The notes: generated from the letters alone by a model not told the origin. A stretch of 64,000 nt of DNA from Streptomyces qaidamensis (GCF_001611795.1 NZ_CP015098.1:1426001-1490000), one strand, 5' to 3'. Positions 26,771-36,483 are shown, counted from the stretch's first letter. Program-made: numbers and translations.

Positions 26771-27010
26771 TCAGTGGCGACCTTCGCGCGTGCCCTCGCG
26801 CTCTGCGCCGAACTCCTCGGCGAAGACGGACTCGTACTGCTTCATGAAGTCCGCGGCGGCCTCCACGAAGGTGTGGCCCACCTCGCCGGTGTCCTGCTTG
26901 ACCAGCTCCTCGATGTAGCGGTTGACGCTCATCCCGCGGGCCAGGGCGCGCTCACGGGCGGCGCGGGCGGTGCCCTCGTCGACGCGCACGTTCAGCTGGG
27001 TCTTCGCCAT
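26771..27010 (-). CDS. Ribbon-helix-helix antitoxin
   Basis: The 79-residue protein begins AKTQLNVRVDEGTARAARERALARGMSVNRYIEELV, a ribbon-helix-helix DNA-binding domain, followed by an acidic tail (FMKQYESVFAEEFG) that would bind the partner. It is the first gene of a two-gene cassette with the Fic-like protein. A perfect 12-base palindrome 20 bases upstream is a likely autoregulatory operator. Confidence 0.8.
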   Translation of the reverse strand: MAKTQLNVRVDEGTARAARERALARGMSVNRYIEELVKQDTGEVGHTFVEAAADFMKQYESVFAEEFGAEREGTREGRH

Positions 27011-27029
27011 ACCTCGAAGCTAGCGCGCA

Positions 27030-27041
27030 GGTGCTAGCACC
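27030..27041. promoter_or_regulatory. Palindrome upstream of the antitoxin gene
   Basis: GGTGCTAGCACC is a perfect palindrome, and the core GCTAGC also occurs at 27019-27024, 14 bases closer to the antitoxin start. Two spaced copies suit cooperative binding by a ribbon-helix-helix dimer. Confidence 0.5.
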
Positions 27042-27144
27042 GGCAAGGGCGAGTCCGACCCGCGGAGGATACCGAGTGTGGGCCGGGTCACATTACCCTC
27101 GGGCAGGGCCAGGAGGTCCTGACGTCCACCCAGAGGAGGCGGCC

Positions 27145-27966
27145 TTGTCCACACCTGCTGCGGAGCACGCTCCCGGCCTCGCGCCGGCCGACGGGATCGC
27201 GGCCCGGGCCCGCGGTCTGACCAAGGCGTACGGCTCGGGCGAGACGGCCGTGCTCGCACTCGACTCGGTGGACGTGGACGTCGTCCGGGGCCGGTTCACC
27301 GCCGTGATGGGTCCCTCGGGCTCCGGGAAGTCCACGCTGATGCACTGCCTGGCCGGGCTCGACACGGTCTCGGCCGGTCAGGTGTGGCTCGGCGACACGG
27401 AGATCACGGGGCTGAGGGAACGTGAGCTGACGCGGCTGCGCCGCGACCGGATCGGGTTCATGTTCCAGTCGTTCAACCTCATCCCGACCCTGAACGCCCG
27501 GGAGAACATCACCCTGCCCATGGACATCGCGGGCCGGAAGCCCGACGAGGCGTGGCTGGACCGGGTGATCGACACCCTCGGCCTGCGGGACCGGCTCGGG
27601 CACCGGCCCTCGCAGCTCTCCGGCGGGCAGCAGCAGCGTGTGGCCTGTGCCCGGGCGCTGGCCTCCCGGCCCGAGCTGATCTTCGCGGACGAGCCGACCG
27701 GCAACCTCGACTCGCGCGCCGGCCTGGAGGTGCTCGGCTTCCTGCGCGAGGCGGTGGACCAGCTCGGGCAGACCGTCGTCATGGTCACCCACGACCCGGG
27801 GGCGGCCGCCCACTCGGACCTGGTGCTCTTCCTCGGGGACGGCCGGCTCGTCGACGAGATGCGGCGCCCCACGGCGGAGGCGGTCCTGGAGCGGATGAAG
27901 AGGTTCGACGTCATCCGCACCCGCTACGAGGACACCGGCGCCCCGGCGTCACCCGAGGAGAACTGA
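27145..27966 (+). CDS. ABC transporter ATP-binding protein (MacB/LolD type)
   Basis: The 273-residue ATPase has Walker A GPSGSGKST near residue 57, Q-loop FMFQSFNL, signature LSGGQQQR, Walker B LIFADEPT and the H-loop VTHD. It belongs to the MacB/LolD-like group that pairs with FtsX-type permeases. The TTG at 27145 after GAGGAGGCGGCC is the best start; the open frame upstream is not conserved. It is four bases upstream of the permease gene. Confidence 0.93.
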   Translation: MSTPAAEHAPGLAPADGIAARARGLTKAYGSGETAVLALDSVDVDVVRGRFTAVMGPSGSGKSTLMHCLAGLDTVSAGQVWLGDTEITGLRERELTRLRRDRIGFMFQSFNLIPTLNARENITLPMDIAGRKPDEAWLDRVIDTLGLRDRLGHRPSQLSGGQQQRVACARALASRPELIFADEPTGNLDSRAGLEVLGFLREAVDQLGQTVVMVTHDPGAAAHSDLVLFLGDGRLVDEMRRPTAEAVLERMKRFDVIRTRYEDTGAPASPEEN

Positions 27967-27970
27967 GCCC

Positions 27971-30538
27971 GTGCTCAAGGCGACCCTGCGGAGCTTCCTG
28001 GCGCACAAGGGGCGGCTGCTGCTCTCCGCGCTCGCCGTCCTGCTGTCCGTCGCGTTCGTCGCGGGGAGCCTGATCTTCTCGGACACCGTCAGCCGCACGT
28101 TCGACCGGCTGTTCGCCTCCACCGCGGCCGATGTCACGGTCAGCCCGAAAAAGGACCTCGACGAGGCGGTGCCCTCCGGCCGGACGGCCACCCTGCCGGC
28201 CGCGCTCGCCGAACGCGTACGGCAGATCGACGGGGTAGCGGCGGCCCGCGCCGACGTGGAGGTGAACGGCCTCACCGTCGTCGACGAGGCGAACGAGCCG
28301 GTCGGCCCGACCACCGGAGCACCGACGCTCGGCCACGCCTGGAACCCGAACGAGCGCAGCCCCGTGGAGCTGACCTCGGGCCACGCCCCGCACGGTCCCG
28401 CCGAGGCGCTGCTCGACTCCGAGACCGCCGGCCGCAAGAACGTCGACATCGGCGACACCCTCACCGTCATCGCGCCTCCCGGGTCGTTCCAGGTCCGGGT
28501 GGTCGGCATCGTCACCTTCACGACCACGAACCCCGGCTCGGCGCTGATCTACTTCGACACCCCCACCGCGCAGACGAAGCTGCTGGGCCGGCCCGGGACG
28601 GCCACCGCCATCTCGGTCGACGCGGCGGAGGGCGTCGGAGACGGCCGGCTCAAACAGCGCGTGGCCGACGCGCTCGGCACGCACACCTACGACTTCAGGA
28701 CGGCCGGCGAGCAGGCCGAGTCGGACGTCGAGCAACTGGGCGGTTTCCTCGACGTCATCAAGTACGTGATGCTCGGCTTCGCCGGGATCGCCGTACTGGT
28801 CGGCGTGTTCCTGATCGTCAACACCTTCTCCATGCTCATCGCCCAGCGCACCCGCGAGCTGGGCCTGCTGCGCGCGCTGGGCGCCGACCGGCGCCAGGTC
28901 CGGAACTCGGTGCTCACCGAGGCCCTGCTGCTCGGACTGGTCGGATCCACGCTGGGGCTCGCGGCGGGCATCGGGCTCGCGGCCGGGCTGATCGGGCTGA
29001 TGGGCCTGCTCGGCATGAACATCGACGCCGACGAGATGGAGATCGGCTGGGTGACACCGGTGGCGGCCTACGTCGTCGGGCTCGGCGTGACCTTCGTCGC
29101 CGCGTACCTCCCGGCGCGGCGGGCCGCGGGCGTGTCGCCGATGGCCGCGCTCTCGGACGCCGAGGTCGCCGGGGTCGGCCGGCCGCTGCGGGTCCGCGCG
29201 GTGGCGGGCGCCGTCGTCGGGACGGCCGGTGCGGCGGCGCTCGCGGGCTGCGCGGTGTCGCGGCAGACGGCGTCGGCGGCGTCCCTGCTGGGGCTGGGTG
29301 TGGTGCTCACCCTGATCGCGACCGTGATCGCCGGGCCACTGCTGGTGCGCCCGGTGATCCGGGTGCTGGGCGGGGCCTTCCCGGCGCTGTTCGGGCCGAT
29401 CGGCCGGATGAGCCAGCGCAACGCCCTGCGCAATCCGCGCCGTACCGGGGCCACCGCCGCCGCCCTGATGGTGGGGATCGCCCTGGTGGGCGGGATGTCG
29501 GTGGCGAGCGAGTCGATGACCGCGTCGTTCGACCGGCAGATCGACAAGACGCTGGGCGCCGACTTCGTGGTTCAGAACTCCAACTTCCAGCCGTTCCCGC
29601 CGGAGGTGACCGAGAAGGTGCGCGGCACCGAGGGCGTGGGCCTGGTGGTGCGCGGGCGGTTCACGCCGGTCGCGGTGCGGCTCCCGGACGGCGACCGGGT
29701 GGAGACCACGGCCGCGGGCTACGATCCGCGGCTCGACGAGGTCGCCAACATCACGTACGCGCAAGGGGACTCCGCGGCCGCGCTCGCGAGCGGGCACCTG
29801 GCCATGGACCGGGACTTCGCCCGCGACCACGGGGTGCGGGTCGGCAGCACCCTCCCGGTTCGGTTCCCGGCCGGACGCTCGGCCGAGCTGACGGTCGGAG
29901 CGCTCACCGACCAGGACTCCGCCGAGGGGTTCGGCACCCAGGGCGGGCTGTTCTTCGGCATGGCCACCCTGGAGCGGTACGCGCCGGGCGGGCAGGACTC
30001 CGCGCTGTACGTCAACGCCGCCTCCGGCACCGGCGACGGCGATCTGCGCGCGAACCTGGAGGAGACCCTGGAACCGTACCCGCAGGTGCAGGTGCGGGAC
30101 CTGGCCGACTACAAGCAGCTGGTCCAGGACCAGATCGCCGTCCTGCTGTACCTCGTGTACGCCCTGCTCGGGCTGGCGATCATCATCGCCGTGCTCGGCG
30201 TGGTCAACACCCTCGCGCTCTCGGTCGTCGAACGCACCCGGGAGATCGGCCTGTTGCGGGCGATCGGGCTGGCCCGGCGGCAGCTGCGGCGGATGATCCG
30301 GCTGGAGTCGGTCGTCATCGCGGTGTTCGGCGCGGTCCTCGGGCTGGTGCTGGGGCTGGTGTGGGGGGTGTGCACGCAGCAGGTGCTGGCGCTCCAGGGC
30401 ATGACGGCCCTGGCGATCCCGTGGCTGACGATCGTGCTGGTGGTGGTCGGCTCGGCGGTGGTCGGGGTCGTGGCGGCGCTGCTGCCGGCGTTGCGCGCCT
30501 CCCGCATGAACGTCCTGGCGGCCATCGCGCACGAGTGA
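27971..30538 (+). CDS. Large FtsX-type ABC transporter permease
   Basis: The 855-residue membrane protein contains a MacB-like periplasmic-core domain after the first transmembrane segment (about 18-38), a first FtsX cluster (about 255-380), a central pair of helices, a second extracytoplasmic domain and a final FtsX cluster (about 715-845, with AIIIAVLGVVNTLALSVVERTREIGLLRAIG). Duplicated permeases of this type use energy from the partner ATPase to move lipoproteins, peptides or lipids across the envelope. The GTG at 27971 is four bases past the ATPase stop. The substrate is unknown. Confidence 0.9.
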   Translation: MLKATLRSFLAHKGRLLLSALAVLLSVAFVAGSLIFSDTVSRTFDRLFASTAADVTVSPKKDLDEAVPSGRTATLPAALAERVRQIDGVAAARADVEVNGLTVVDEANEPVGPTTGAPTLGHAWNPNERSPVELTSGHAPHGPAEALLDSETAGRKNVDIGDTLTVIAPPGSFQVRVVGIVTFTTTNPGSALIYFDTPTAQTKLLGRPGTATAISVDAAEGVGDGRLKQRVADALGTHTYDFRTAGEQAESDVEQLGGFLDVIKYVMLGFAGIAVLVGVFLIVNTFSMLIAQRTRELGLLRALGADRRQVRNSVLTEALLLGLVGSTLGLAAGIGLAAGLIGLMGLLGMNIDADEMEIGWVTPVAAYVVGLGVTFVAAYLPARRAAGVSPMAALSDAEVAGVGRPLRVRAVAGAVVGTAGAAALAGCAVSRQTASAASLLGLGVVLTLIATVIAGPLLVRPVIRVLGGAFPALFGPIGRMSQRNALRNPRRTGATAAALMVGIALVGGMSVASESMTASFDRQIDKTLGADFVVQNSNFQPFPPEVTEKVRGTEGVGLVVRGRFTPVAVRLPDGDRVETTAAGYDPRLDEVANITYAQGDSAAALASGHLAMDRDFARDHGVRVGSTLPVRFPAGRSAELTVGALTDQDSAEGFGTQGGLFFGMATLERYAPGGQDSALYVNAASGTGDGDLRANLEETLEPYPQVQVRDLADYKQLVQDQIAVLLYLVYALLGLAIIIAVLGVVNTLALSVVERTREIGLLRAIGLARRQLRRMIRLESVVIAVFGAVLGLVLGLVWGVCTQQVLALQGMTALAIPWLTIVLVVVGSAVVGVVAALLPALRASRMNVLAAIAHE

Positions 30539-30593
30539 CGTCCGGATGGTGAAACGGTCTGACACGAGTCGGTGCGAGTGATGTGATCATGCG

Positions 30594-31019
30594 ATGACCG
30601 ACTTGCGCATCCGGGCCGCGACGCCCGAGGACCTCGACACCGTGCTGGCCTTCTGGAAGGTGGCCGCCGAGGGCACGAGCATCAGCGACGACCGAGCCGG
30701 TGTGGAGCGGCTGGTCGCGCGTGATCCCGAGGCTCTGATCCTCGCGGAACGCGGCGGCGAGCCGGTGGGCACGGTGATCGCCGGGTTCGACGGCTGGCGC
30801 TGCCATCTGTACCGGCTGGCCGTGCACCCGGACCACCGCCGCCAGGGCATCGCGACCGCGCTGCTCGCCGCCGCCGAGGAGCGGTTCGTACGGCTCGGCG
30901 GGCGCCGTGCGGACGCGATGGTGCTCACCCGCAACGAGAGCGCGCACCGGGCGTGGGACGCCGCCGGATACGGGCCCGAGGAGAAGTGGCGGCGCTGGGT
31001 GAAGCCGCTCGCCGGGTAG
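30594..31019 (+). CDS. GNAT-family N-acetyltransferase
   Basis: The 141-residue protein shows GNAT motif A, LYRLAVHPDHRRQGIATALLAAAEERF (acetyl-CoA pyrophosphate loop RRQGIA), and motif B around ALVLTRNESAHRAWDAAGY. It is a single-domain acetyltransferase with unknown substrate. Free-standing, 55 bases after the permease stop. Confidence 0.88.
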   Translation: MTDLRIRAATPEDLDTVLAFWKVAAEGTSISDDRAGVERLVARDPEALILAERGGEPVGTVIAGFDGWRCHLYRLAVHPDHRRQGIATALLAAAEERFVRLGGRRADAMVLTRNESAHRAWDAAGYGPEEKWRRWVKPLAG

Positions 31020-31191
31020 GCGGATGAGCGCATGATCGGACCGGAAGCGGGACTTTGCCCATCCTTTACCCTTGAATGGCCACTCGGTCCTGCATGAAAG
31101 GTTGTGAGCGTCCGCCCATGGGCGAGCCCCCCCGTGCGCGCCAGCGCGCGTTCCGCCCGGTCCCGGAGAACCATGGAACGGGGGTGAACCG

Positions 31192-32532
31192 ATGACCGAA
31201 GTGCTCCTCCTCCTGGTGGCGATCTCCCTCTCGCTCGCCTGCGGCACCTTCGTGGCGGCCGAGTTCTCCCTCACCACGGTCGAGCGCGCCGAGCTGGAGC
31301 GGGCCGCCGAGCGCGGTGAGCGCGGCGCGCAAGGGGCGCTGAAGGCCGTACGGAGTCTGACGTTCCAGCTCTCCGGCGCACAGCTCGGCATCACCGTCAC
31401 GAACCTGGTGGTCGGCATGCTCGCCGAGCCGTCGATCGCCGCCATGATCGCCGGGCCGCTGGAGGACCTCGGCGTCTCGCGCTCGGCATCGCACAGCATC
31501 GCGCTGGTGATCGGCACCGCCTTGTCCACGGTGTTCCTGATGGTCGTCGGTGAGCTGGTGCCCAAGAACTGGGCGATCTCCTCGCCGCTGACCGTCGCCA
31601 AGACCGTGGGCAACGCCCAGCGCTGGTTCAGTGCCGCGTTCCGGCCGTTCATCACGCACCTCAACAACACGGCGAACCGGGTCGTGCGGCGGATCGGCGT
31701 GGAGCCCGCCGAGGAACTCGCCTCGGCGCGCGGACCGCAGGAGCTGGCGGCCCTCGCCCGGCACTCCGCGAAGGAGGGCGCCCTGGAGGCCGACACCGCC
31801 GAGCTGTTCGTGCGCACGCTGAACCTCGCCGACCTGACCGCGGAGAACGTGATGACGCCCCGGGTGCAGGTCGTCGCGCTGGAAGTGCAGGCCACCCTGG
31901 AGGACGTCGCGAACGCGACCCGGGCGACCGGCCTGTCCCGGTTCCCGGTCTACCGCGGCACCCTCGACTCGGTCGTCGGAACGGCCCACGTCAAGGACGT
32001 GCTGGCGGTGCCGGCCGAGCGCCGGACCCGGATCTACGTCTCCGAGCTGATGCGCGAGCCGCTGCTGGTCCCGGAGTCGCTCACCGTCGACCGGCTGCTG
32101 GACCGGCTCTCCGGCAAGCGCACGATGGCCGTCGTGATCGACGAGTACGGCGGCACTGCGGGCGTGGCCACGCTGGAGGACATCGTCGAGGAGGTCGTCG
32201 GCGACGTGCGCGACGAGCACGACCCGCACGAGACCCCGGACCTGGCCGCGGTCGGCACCGACGGAAGCGGGCACCCCCTGTACTCGGCCGACGGCTCCGC
32301 GCGCGTGGACCACCTCGAACGGATCGGGCTGCGCGCCCCGGAGGGACCCTACGAGACGCTTGCCGGGCTCGTGGCAACGGTGCTCGGGCGGATACCTGCC
32401 GCCGGTGACACCCTCGAGGTCGCCGGCTGGCACCTGGAGGTGCTGGACGCCACGGGGCGCCGGGCCGCCCGCGTCCGGCTGCGCGCCCCGCTCGACGACC
32501 ACACGACCGACGAGAAGGGGGTGGAGCTGTGA
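31192..32532 (+). CDS. CNNM/CorC-type membrane protein with CBS domains (first of pair)
   Basis: The 446-residue protein has an N-terminal DUF21/CNNM membrane domain (about 1-190, four hydrophobic segments), a CBS pair (about 215-340, with ENVMTPRVQV and VVIDEYGGTAGVATLEDIVEEVVGDVRDEHD) and a C-terminal CorC_HlyC domain. The family is linked to magnesium/cobalt efflux or membrane integrity. The next gene is a paralogue overlapping by 4 bases. The ATG at 31192 follows a GGGGGTGAACCG stretch. Confidence 0.92.
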   Translation: MTEVLLLLVAISLSLACGTFVAAEFSLTTVERAELERAAERGERGAQGALKAVRSLTFQLSGAQLGITVTNLVVGMLAEPSIAAMIAGPLEDLGVSRSASHSIALVIGTALSTVFLMVVGELVPKNWAISSPLTVAKTVGNAQRWFSAAFRPFITHLNNTANRVVRRIGVEPAEELASARGPQELAALARHSAKEGALEADTAELFVRTLNLADLTAENVMTPRVQVVALEVQATLEDVANATRATGLSRFPVYRGTLDSVVGTAHVKDVLAVPAERRTRIYVSELMREPLLVPESLTVDRLLDRLSGKRTMAVVIDEYGGTAGVATLEDIVEEVVGDVRDEHDPHETPDLAAVGTDGSGHPLYSADGSARVDHLERIGLRAPEGPYETLAGLVATVLGRIPAAGDTLEVAGWHLEVLDATGRRAARVRLRAPLDDHTTDEKGVEL

Positions 32533-33542
32533 CCGCCGTCCAACTGCTGATCGGACTGGCGATGCTCGTCGTCAACGCCTTCTTCGTCGGCGCCGAGTTC
32601 GCGCTGATCTCGGTGCGCCGCAGCCAGATCGAGCCCTACGCCGACCGGGGCGACCGGCGCGCGAAGAGCGTGCTGTGGGGCCTGGAGCACGTCTCCGCGC
32701 TGATGGCGGCCGCGCAGCTCGGCATCACGTTGTCCACGCTGGTGCTGGGCGTGGTGGCCGAGCCGGCGATCGCGCATCTGCTGGAGCCTGCGTTCCACGC
32801 GGTGGGCGTGCCCGAGGGCGCGGGCCACGCGGTGTCCTTCGTGATCGCGCTGTCCCTCGCGACCTATCTGCACATGCTGCTCGGCGAGATGGTGCCGAAG
32901 AACGTCGCGCTCGCCGAACCGGTGCGCAGCGCGCTGGCGCTGGGGCCGCCCCTGGTGGCGCTCTCCCGGGCGCTGCGGCCGGTGATCTTCACGGTGAACG
33001 CGTTCGCCAACGCGCTGCTCAAGCTGCTGCGCGTGGAGGCCAGGGAGGAGGTGGCCGCCTCCTACTCGGACGCGCAGATAGCGCAGATCGTGAAGGACTC
33101 CAGCGAGGCGGGCCTGATCGACGACCGGGCCCAGGAGCGGCTGCACGACGCGCTGGAGCTGGGCCGCCGACCGGTGCGGGACGTCGTGCTGCCGCTGGAA
33201 CGCGTGGAGTACGCGAGCGTGGGCGTCACCCCGGAGGAACTGGAGCGGCTGTCGGCCGGGTCCGGGTTCTCCCGCTTCCCGGTGGTGGACGAGGGACGGC
33301 GGATCGTCGGCTACCTGCACGTGAAGGACGCCCTGGACGCCGTCGGGCGCAATACGCCGTTCCGCCTGCGGGACATGCGCCCCATCGCCCGGGTGCGGGA
33401 GCACACCCCGCTGGACGACGTCCTCACGGCGATGCGGGGCAGCCGTACGCACCTCGCGGCCGTCCTCGGGGCGGACGGGCGGCTGGCCGGACTGGTGACC
33501 ATGGAGGACGTGCTGCGGGAGCTGTTCGGCCAACGGGCGTGA
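32529..33542 (+). CDS. CNNM-type membrane protein with CBS domains (second of pair)
   Basis: The 337-residue paralogue has the CNNM membrane domain and CBS pair, but lacks the C-terminal CorC_HlyC domain, ending at MEDVLRELFGQRA. The GTG start overlaps the previous stop (GTGA), so the two are coupled and may form a hetero-oligomer. Such tandem CNNM pairs, one long and one short, are usual in actinomycetes. Confidence 0.9.
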   Translation: MTAVQLLIGLAMLVVNAFFVGAEFALISVRRSQIEPYADRGDRRAKSVLWGLEHVSALMAAAQLGITLSTLVLGVVAEPAIAHLLEPAFHAVGVPEGAGHAVSFVIALSLATYLHMLLGEMVPKNVALAEPVRSALALGPPLVALSRALRPVIFTVNAFANALLKLLRVEAREEVAASYSDAQIAQIVKDSSEAGLIDDRAQERLHDALELGRRPVRDVVLPLERVEYASVGVTPEELERLSAGSGFSRFPVVDEGRRIVGYLHVKDALDAVGRNTPFRLRDMRPIARVREHTPLDDVLTAMRGSRTHLAAVLGADGRLAGLVTMEDVLRELFGQRA

Positions 33543-33605
33543 GGACCGGGTTCCGCGGGACCGACCGACTGATGGGTATGTGCACGGGATACCATTTCCG
33601 TCGCC

Positions 33606-34385
33606 ATGCAGACGAACCCCACCTACAGCAGCCTGGTCGCGGTCGGCGACTCCTTCACCGAGGGCATGTCGGACCTGATGCCCGACGGCACCTACCGGGG
33701 CTGGGCGGACCTGCTCGCCGCACGGATGGCGGCCCGCACGCCCGGCTTCCGCTACGCCAACCTCGCGGTGCGCGGCAAGCTGATCCAGCAGATCGTCGAC
33801 GAGCAGGTCGACGTCGCGGCGGCCATGGGAGCAGACGTGATCACCCTGGTCGGCGGCCTCAACGACACCCTGCGGCCCAAGTGCGACATGGGCCGGGTGC
33901 GCGCGCTCCTGGAGGAGGCCGTGGAGAAGCTGACCCCGGCCTGCCGGCAGCTCGTGCTGATGCGCAGCCCGGGCCGGCAGGGCCCCGTCCTGGAGCGGTT
34001 CCGGCCGCGCATGGAGGAGCTGTTCACCTGCGTCGAGGAGCTGGCCGCCCGGCACGGCGCGATCGTCGTCGACCTGTACGGCGCACCGTCCCTGCGCGAC
34101 CCTAGGATGTGGGACGTGGACCGGCTGCATCTGACGGCGGAGGGCCACCGCAGGGTCGCGGAGGCGGTGTGGCAGACGCTGGGCTACGACCCCGAGGACG
34201 CCGACTGGCACACGCCCATGCCGGCGACGCTGCCGCCGGGCTGGGTCATGCGGCGGGTGGCGGACGCCCGCTTCGCCCGGCAGCACCTGCTCCCGTGGAT
34301 AGGCCGCCGGCTGACGGGACGCTCCTCGGGCGACGGGCTGCCGCCCAAGCGGCCGGAGCTGGCGCCCTACGAAGACCTGGCGTAG
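33606..34385 (+). CDS. SGNH/GDSL-family hydrolase
   Basis: The 259-residue protein has block I VAVGDSFTEGM (nucleophile Ser, about residue 16), block III GGLNDTLRP (oxyanion Asn, near 80) and block V DRLHLTAEGH (Asp-His, near 175). No signal peptide is apparent, so it is probably an intracellular esterase or lipase. The C-terminal 60 residues (PPGWVMRRVADARFARQHLLPWIGRRLTGR) are a conserved extension of Streptomyces homologues. Confidence 0.88.
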   Translation: MQTNPTYSSLVAVGDSFTEGMSDLMPDGTYRGWADLLAARMAARTPGFRYANLAVRGKLIQQIVDEQVDVAAAMGADVITLVGGLNDTLRPKCDMGRVRALLEEAVEKLTPACRQLVLMRSPGRQGPVLERFRPRMEELFTCVEELAARHGAIVVDLYGAPSLRDPRMWDVDRLHLTAEGHRRVAEAVWQTLGYDPEDADWHTPMPATLPPGWVMRRVADARFARQHLLPWIGRRLTGRSSGDGLPPKRPELAPYEDLA

Positions 34386-34477
34386 CCGCAGGTGGACGCG
34401 TCCGTGACGGCGTCGTAGGTTCCGACAAACACACCCGCGGCGCTGGCCTGCACGAATCGCCAGTAGAATCCGGTCAC

Positions 34478-35920
34478 GTGACTTCCGCTCCCGCCAAGCC
34501 CCGCATCCCGAACGTCCTCGCCGGACGCTACGCCTCCGCAGAGCTCGCCACGCTCTGGTCGCCCGAGCAGAAGGTGAAGCTGGAGCGGCAGCTCTGGCTC
34601 GCCGTGCTGCGGGCCCAGAAGGACCTCGGGATCGAGGTGCCGGACACGGCCCTGGCCGACTACGAGCGTGTCCTCGACACCGTCGACCTGGCCTCCATCG
34701 CCGAGCGCGAGAAGGTCACGCGGCACGACGTGAAGGCGCGGATCGAGGAGTTCAACGACCTCGCCGGGCACGAGCACGTGCACAAGGGCATGACCTCCCG
34801 CGACCTCACCGAGAACGTCGAGCAGCTCCAGATCCGCCTGTCGCTGGAGCTGATGCGCGACCGCACGGTCGCCGTCCTGGCCCGGCTCGGCAAGCTCGCC
34901 GGCGAGTACGGCGAGCTGGTCATGGCCGGCCGCTCGCACAACGTCGCCGCGCAGGCCACCACCCTCGGCAAGCGCTTCGCCACCGCCGCCGACGAGCTGC
35001 TCGTCGCCCACGGCCGCATCGAGGAACTGCTGGGCCGCTACCCGCTGCGCGGCATCAAGGGCCCGGTCGGCACCGCGCAGGACATGCTGGACCTGCTGGG
35101 CGGGGACGCCACGAAGCTCGCGGACCTGGAGCAGCGGATCGCCGGGCACCTGGGCTTCTCGCAGGCGTTCACCTCGGTCGGCCAGGTCTATCCCCGCTCG
35201 CTGGACTACGAGGTCGTGACGGCGCTGGTGCAGCTGGCGGCTGCCCCGTCGTCGCTGGCGAAGACGATCCGCCTGATGGCCGGGCACGAGCTGGTCACCG
35301 AGGGCTTCAAGCCGGGCCAGGTCGGCTCCTCGGCGATGCCGCACAAGATGAACACCCGCTCCTGCGAGCGCGTCAACGGCCTGATGGTGATCCTGCGCGG
35401 CTACGCGTCGATGACCGGCGAGCTGGCGGGCGACCAGTGGAACGAGGGCGACGTGTCCTGCTCTGTGGTGCGCCGGGTCGCGCTGCCGGACGCGTTCTTC
35501 GCGCTGGACGGTCTGCTGGAGACGTTCCTGACGGTGCTCGACGAGTTCGGCGCGTTCCCAGCGGTCGTCGCCCGTGAGCTGGACCGCTACCTGCCGTTCC
35601 TCGCCACCACGAAGGTGCTGATGGGCGCTGTGCGCGCGGGCGTGGGCCGGGAGCTCGCGCACGAGGCGATCAAGGAGAACGCCGTCGCCTCCGCGCTCGC
35701 CATGCGCGAGCAGGGCGCCGAGCGCAACGAACTGCTCGACAAGCTGGCCGCCGACGCGCGCCTCCCGCTGGACCGTGACCAGCTGGCCGCGCTCATGGCC
35801 GACAAGCTGTCCTTCACCGGTGCCGCGGGCGACCAGGTCGCCACCGTCGTCGCCCGGGTCGAGGACATCGTCAAGCAGAACCCCCAGGCCGCGGGCTACA
35901 CGCCCGGGGCGATCCTCTGA
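34478..35920 (+). CDS. purB: Adenylosuccinate lyase PurB
   Basis: The 480-residue enzyme of purine synthesis cleaves SAICAR and adenylosuccinate to fumarate and AICAR or AMP. The fumarase/aspartase superfamily signature GSSAMPHKMN is near residue 283, with catalytic-region motifs TSRDLTENVEQ and GRSHNVAAQATT. Length matches the family. I chose the GTG at 34478, since the longer open frame overlaps the SGNH gene. A TAGAAT -10 (34464-34469) ends 8 bases before the start, so the mRNA may be nearly leaderless. Confidence 0.95.
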   Translation: MTSAPAKPRIPNVLAGRYASAELATLWSPEQKVKLERQLWLAVLRAQKDLGIEVPDTALADYERVLDTVDLASIAEREKVTRHDVKARIEEFNDLAGHEHVHKGMTSRDLTENVEQLQIRLSLELMRDRTVAVLARLGKLAGEYGELVMAGRSHNVAAQATTLGKRFATAADELLVAHGRIEELLGRYPLRGIKGPVGTAQDMLDLLGGDATKLADLEQRIAGHLGFSQAFTSVGQVYPRSLDYEVVTALVQLAAAPSSLAKTIRLMAGHELVTEGFKPGQVGSSAMPHKMNTRSCERVNGLMVILRGYASMTGELAGDQWNEGDVSCSVVRRVALPDAFFALDGLLETFLTVLDEFGAFPAVVARELDRYLPFLATTKVLMGAVRAGVGRELAHEAIKENAVASALAMREQGAERNELLDKLAADARLPLDRDQLAALMADKLSFTGAAGDQVATVVARVEDIVKQNPQAAGYTPGAIL

Positions 35921-35933
35921 CCAGCCGCCCCTG

Positions 35934-36479
35934 ATGGCGCGTTTCACGCCCGAGGAGCTTCAGGCCGCCCGCGACCGCGTCGTGCCCGATGTGGTCGCGG
36001 AGGGCCTGCACGTGCTGTTCTGCGGCATCAACCCCGGCCTGATGACGGCCGCGACGGGCCATCACTTCGCCCGCCCGGGCAACCGCTTCTGGCCGGTGCT
36101 GCACCGGTCCGGCTTCACACCGCGGCTGCTGAAGCCGTCCGAGCAGCAGGAGCTGCTGTCGTACGGGCTCGGCATCACCAACGTGGTGGCGCGGGCCTCC
36201 GCCCGGGCCGACGAGCTGAGCGCCGAGGAGTACCGGGAGGGCGGACGGCTGCTCGCGGCGAAGGTGGAGCGGCTGCGGCCGCGCTGGCTGGCCGTCGTGG
36301 GGGTGACCGCGTACCGGGCCGCGTTCGACGACCGCACGGCGCGGGTGGGGCCGCAGTCACGGACGATCGGGGACACGCGCGTGTGGGTGCTGCCCAATCC
36401 GAGCGGGCTGAACGCGCACTGGACGGCCGAGACGATGGCCGAGGAGTTCGCACGGCTGCGGGAAGCCGCAGGGGCCTGA
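35934..36479 (+). CDS. mug: Mismatch-specific uracil/thymine DNA glycosylase (MUG)
   Basis: The 181-residue protein has the MUG active-site block FCGINPGLMTAATGHHFARPGNRFW near residue 25 and the second motif LPNPSGLNAHW near residue 150. It removes uracil or thymine mispaired with guanine, relevant in a GC-rich genome prone to deamination. The ATG at 35934 is 13 bases after the purB stop, so it is probably in the same transcript. Confidence 0.9.
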   Translation: MARFTPEELQAARDRVVPDVVAEGLHVLFCGINPGLMTAATGHHFARPGNRFWPVLHRSGFTPRLLKPSEQQELLSYGLGITNVVARASARADELSAEEYREGGRLLAAKVERLRPRWLAVVGVTAYRAAFDDRTARVGPQSRTIGDTRVWVLPNPSGLNAHWTAETMAEEFARLREAAGA

Positions 36480-36483
36480 TCCG

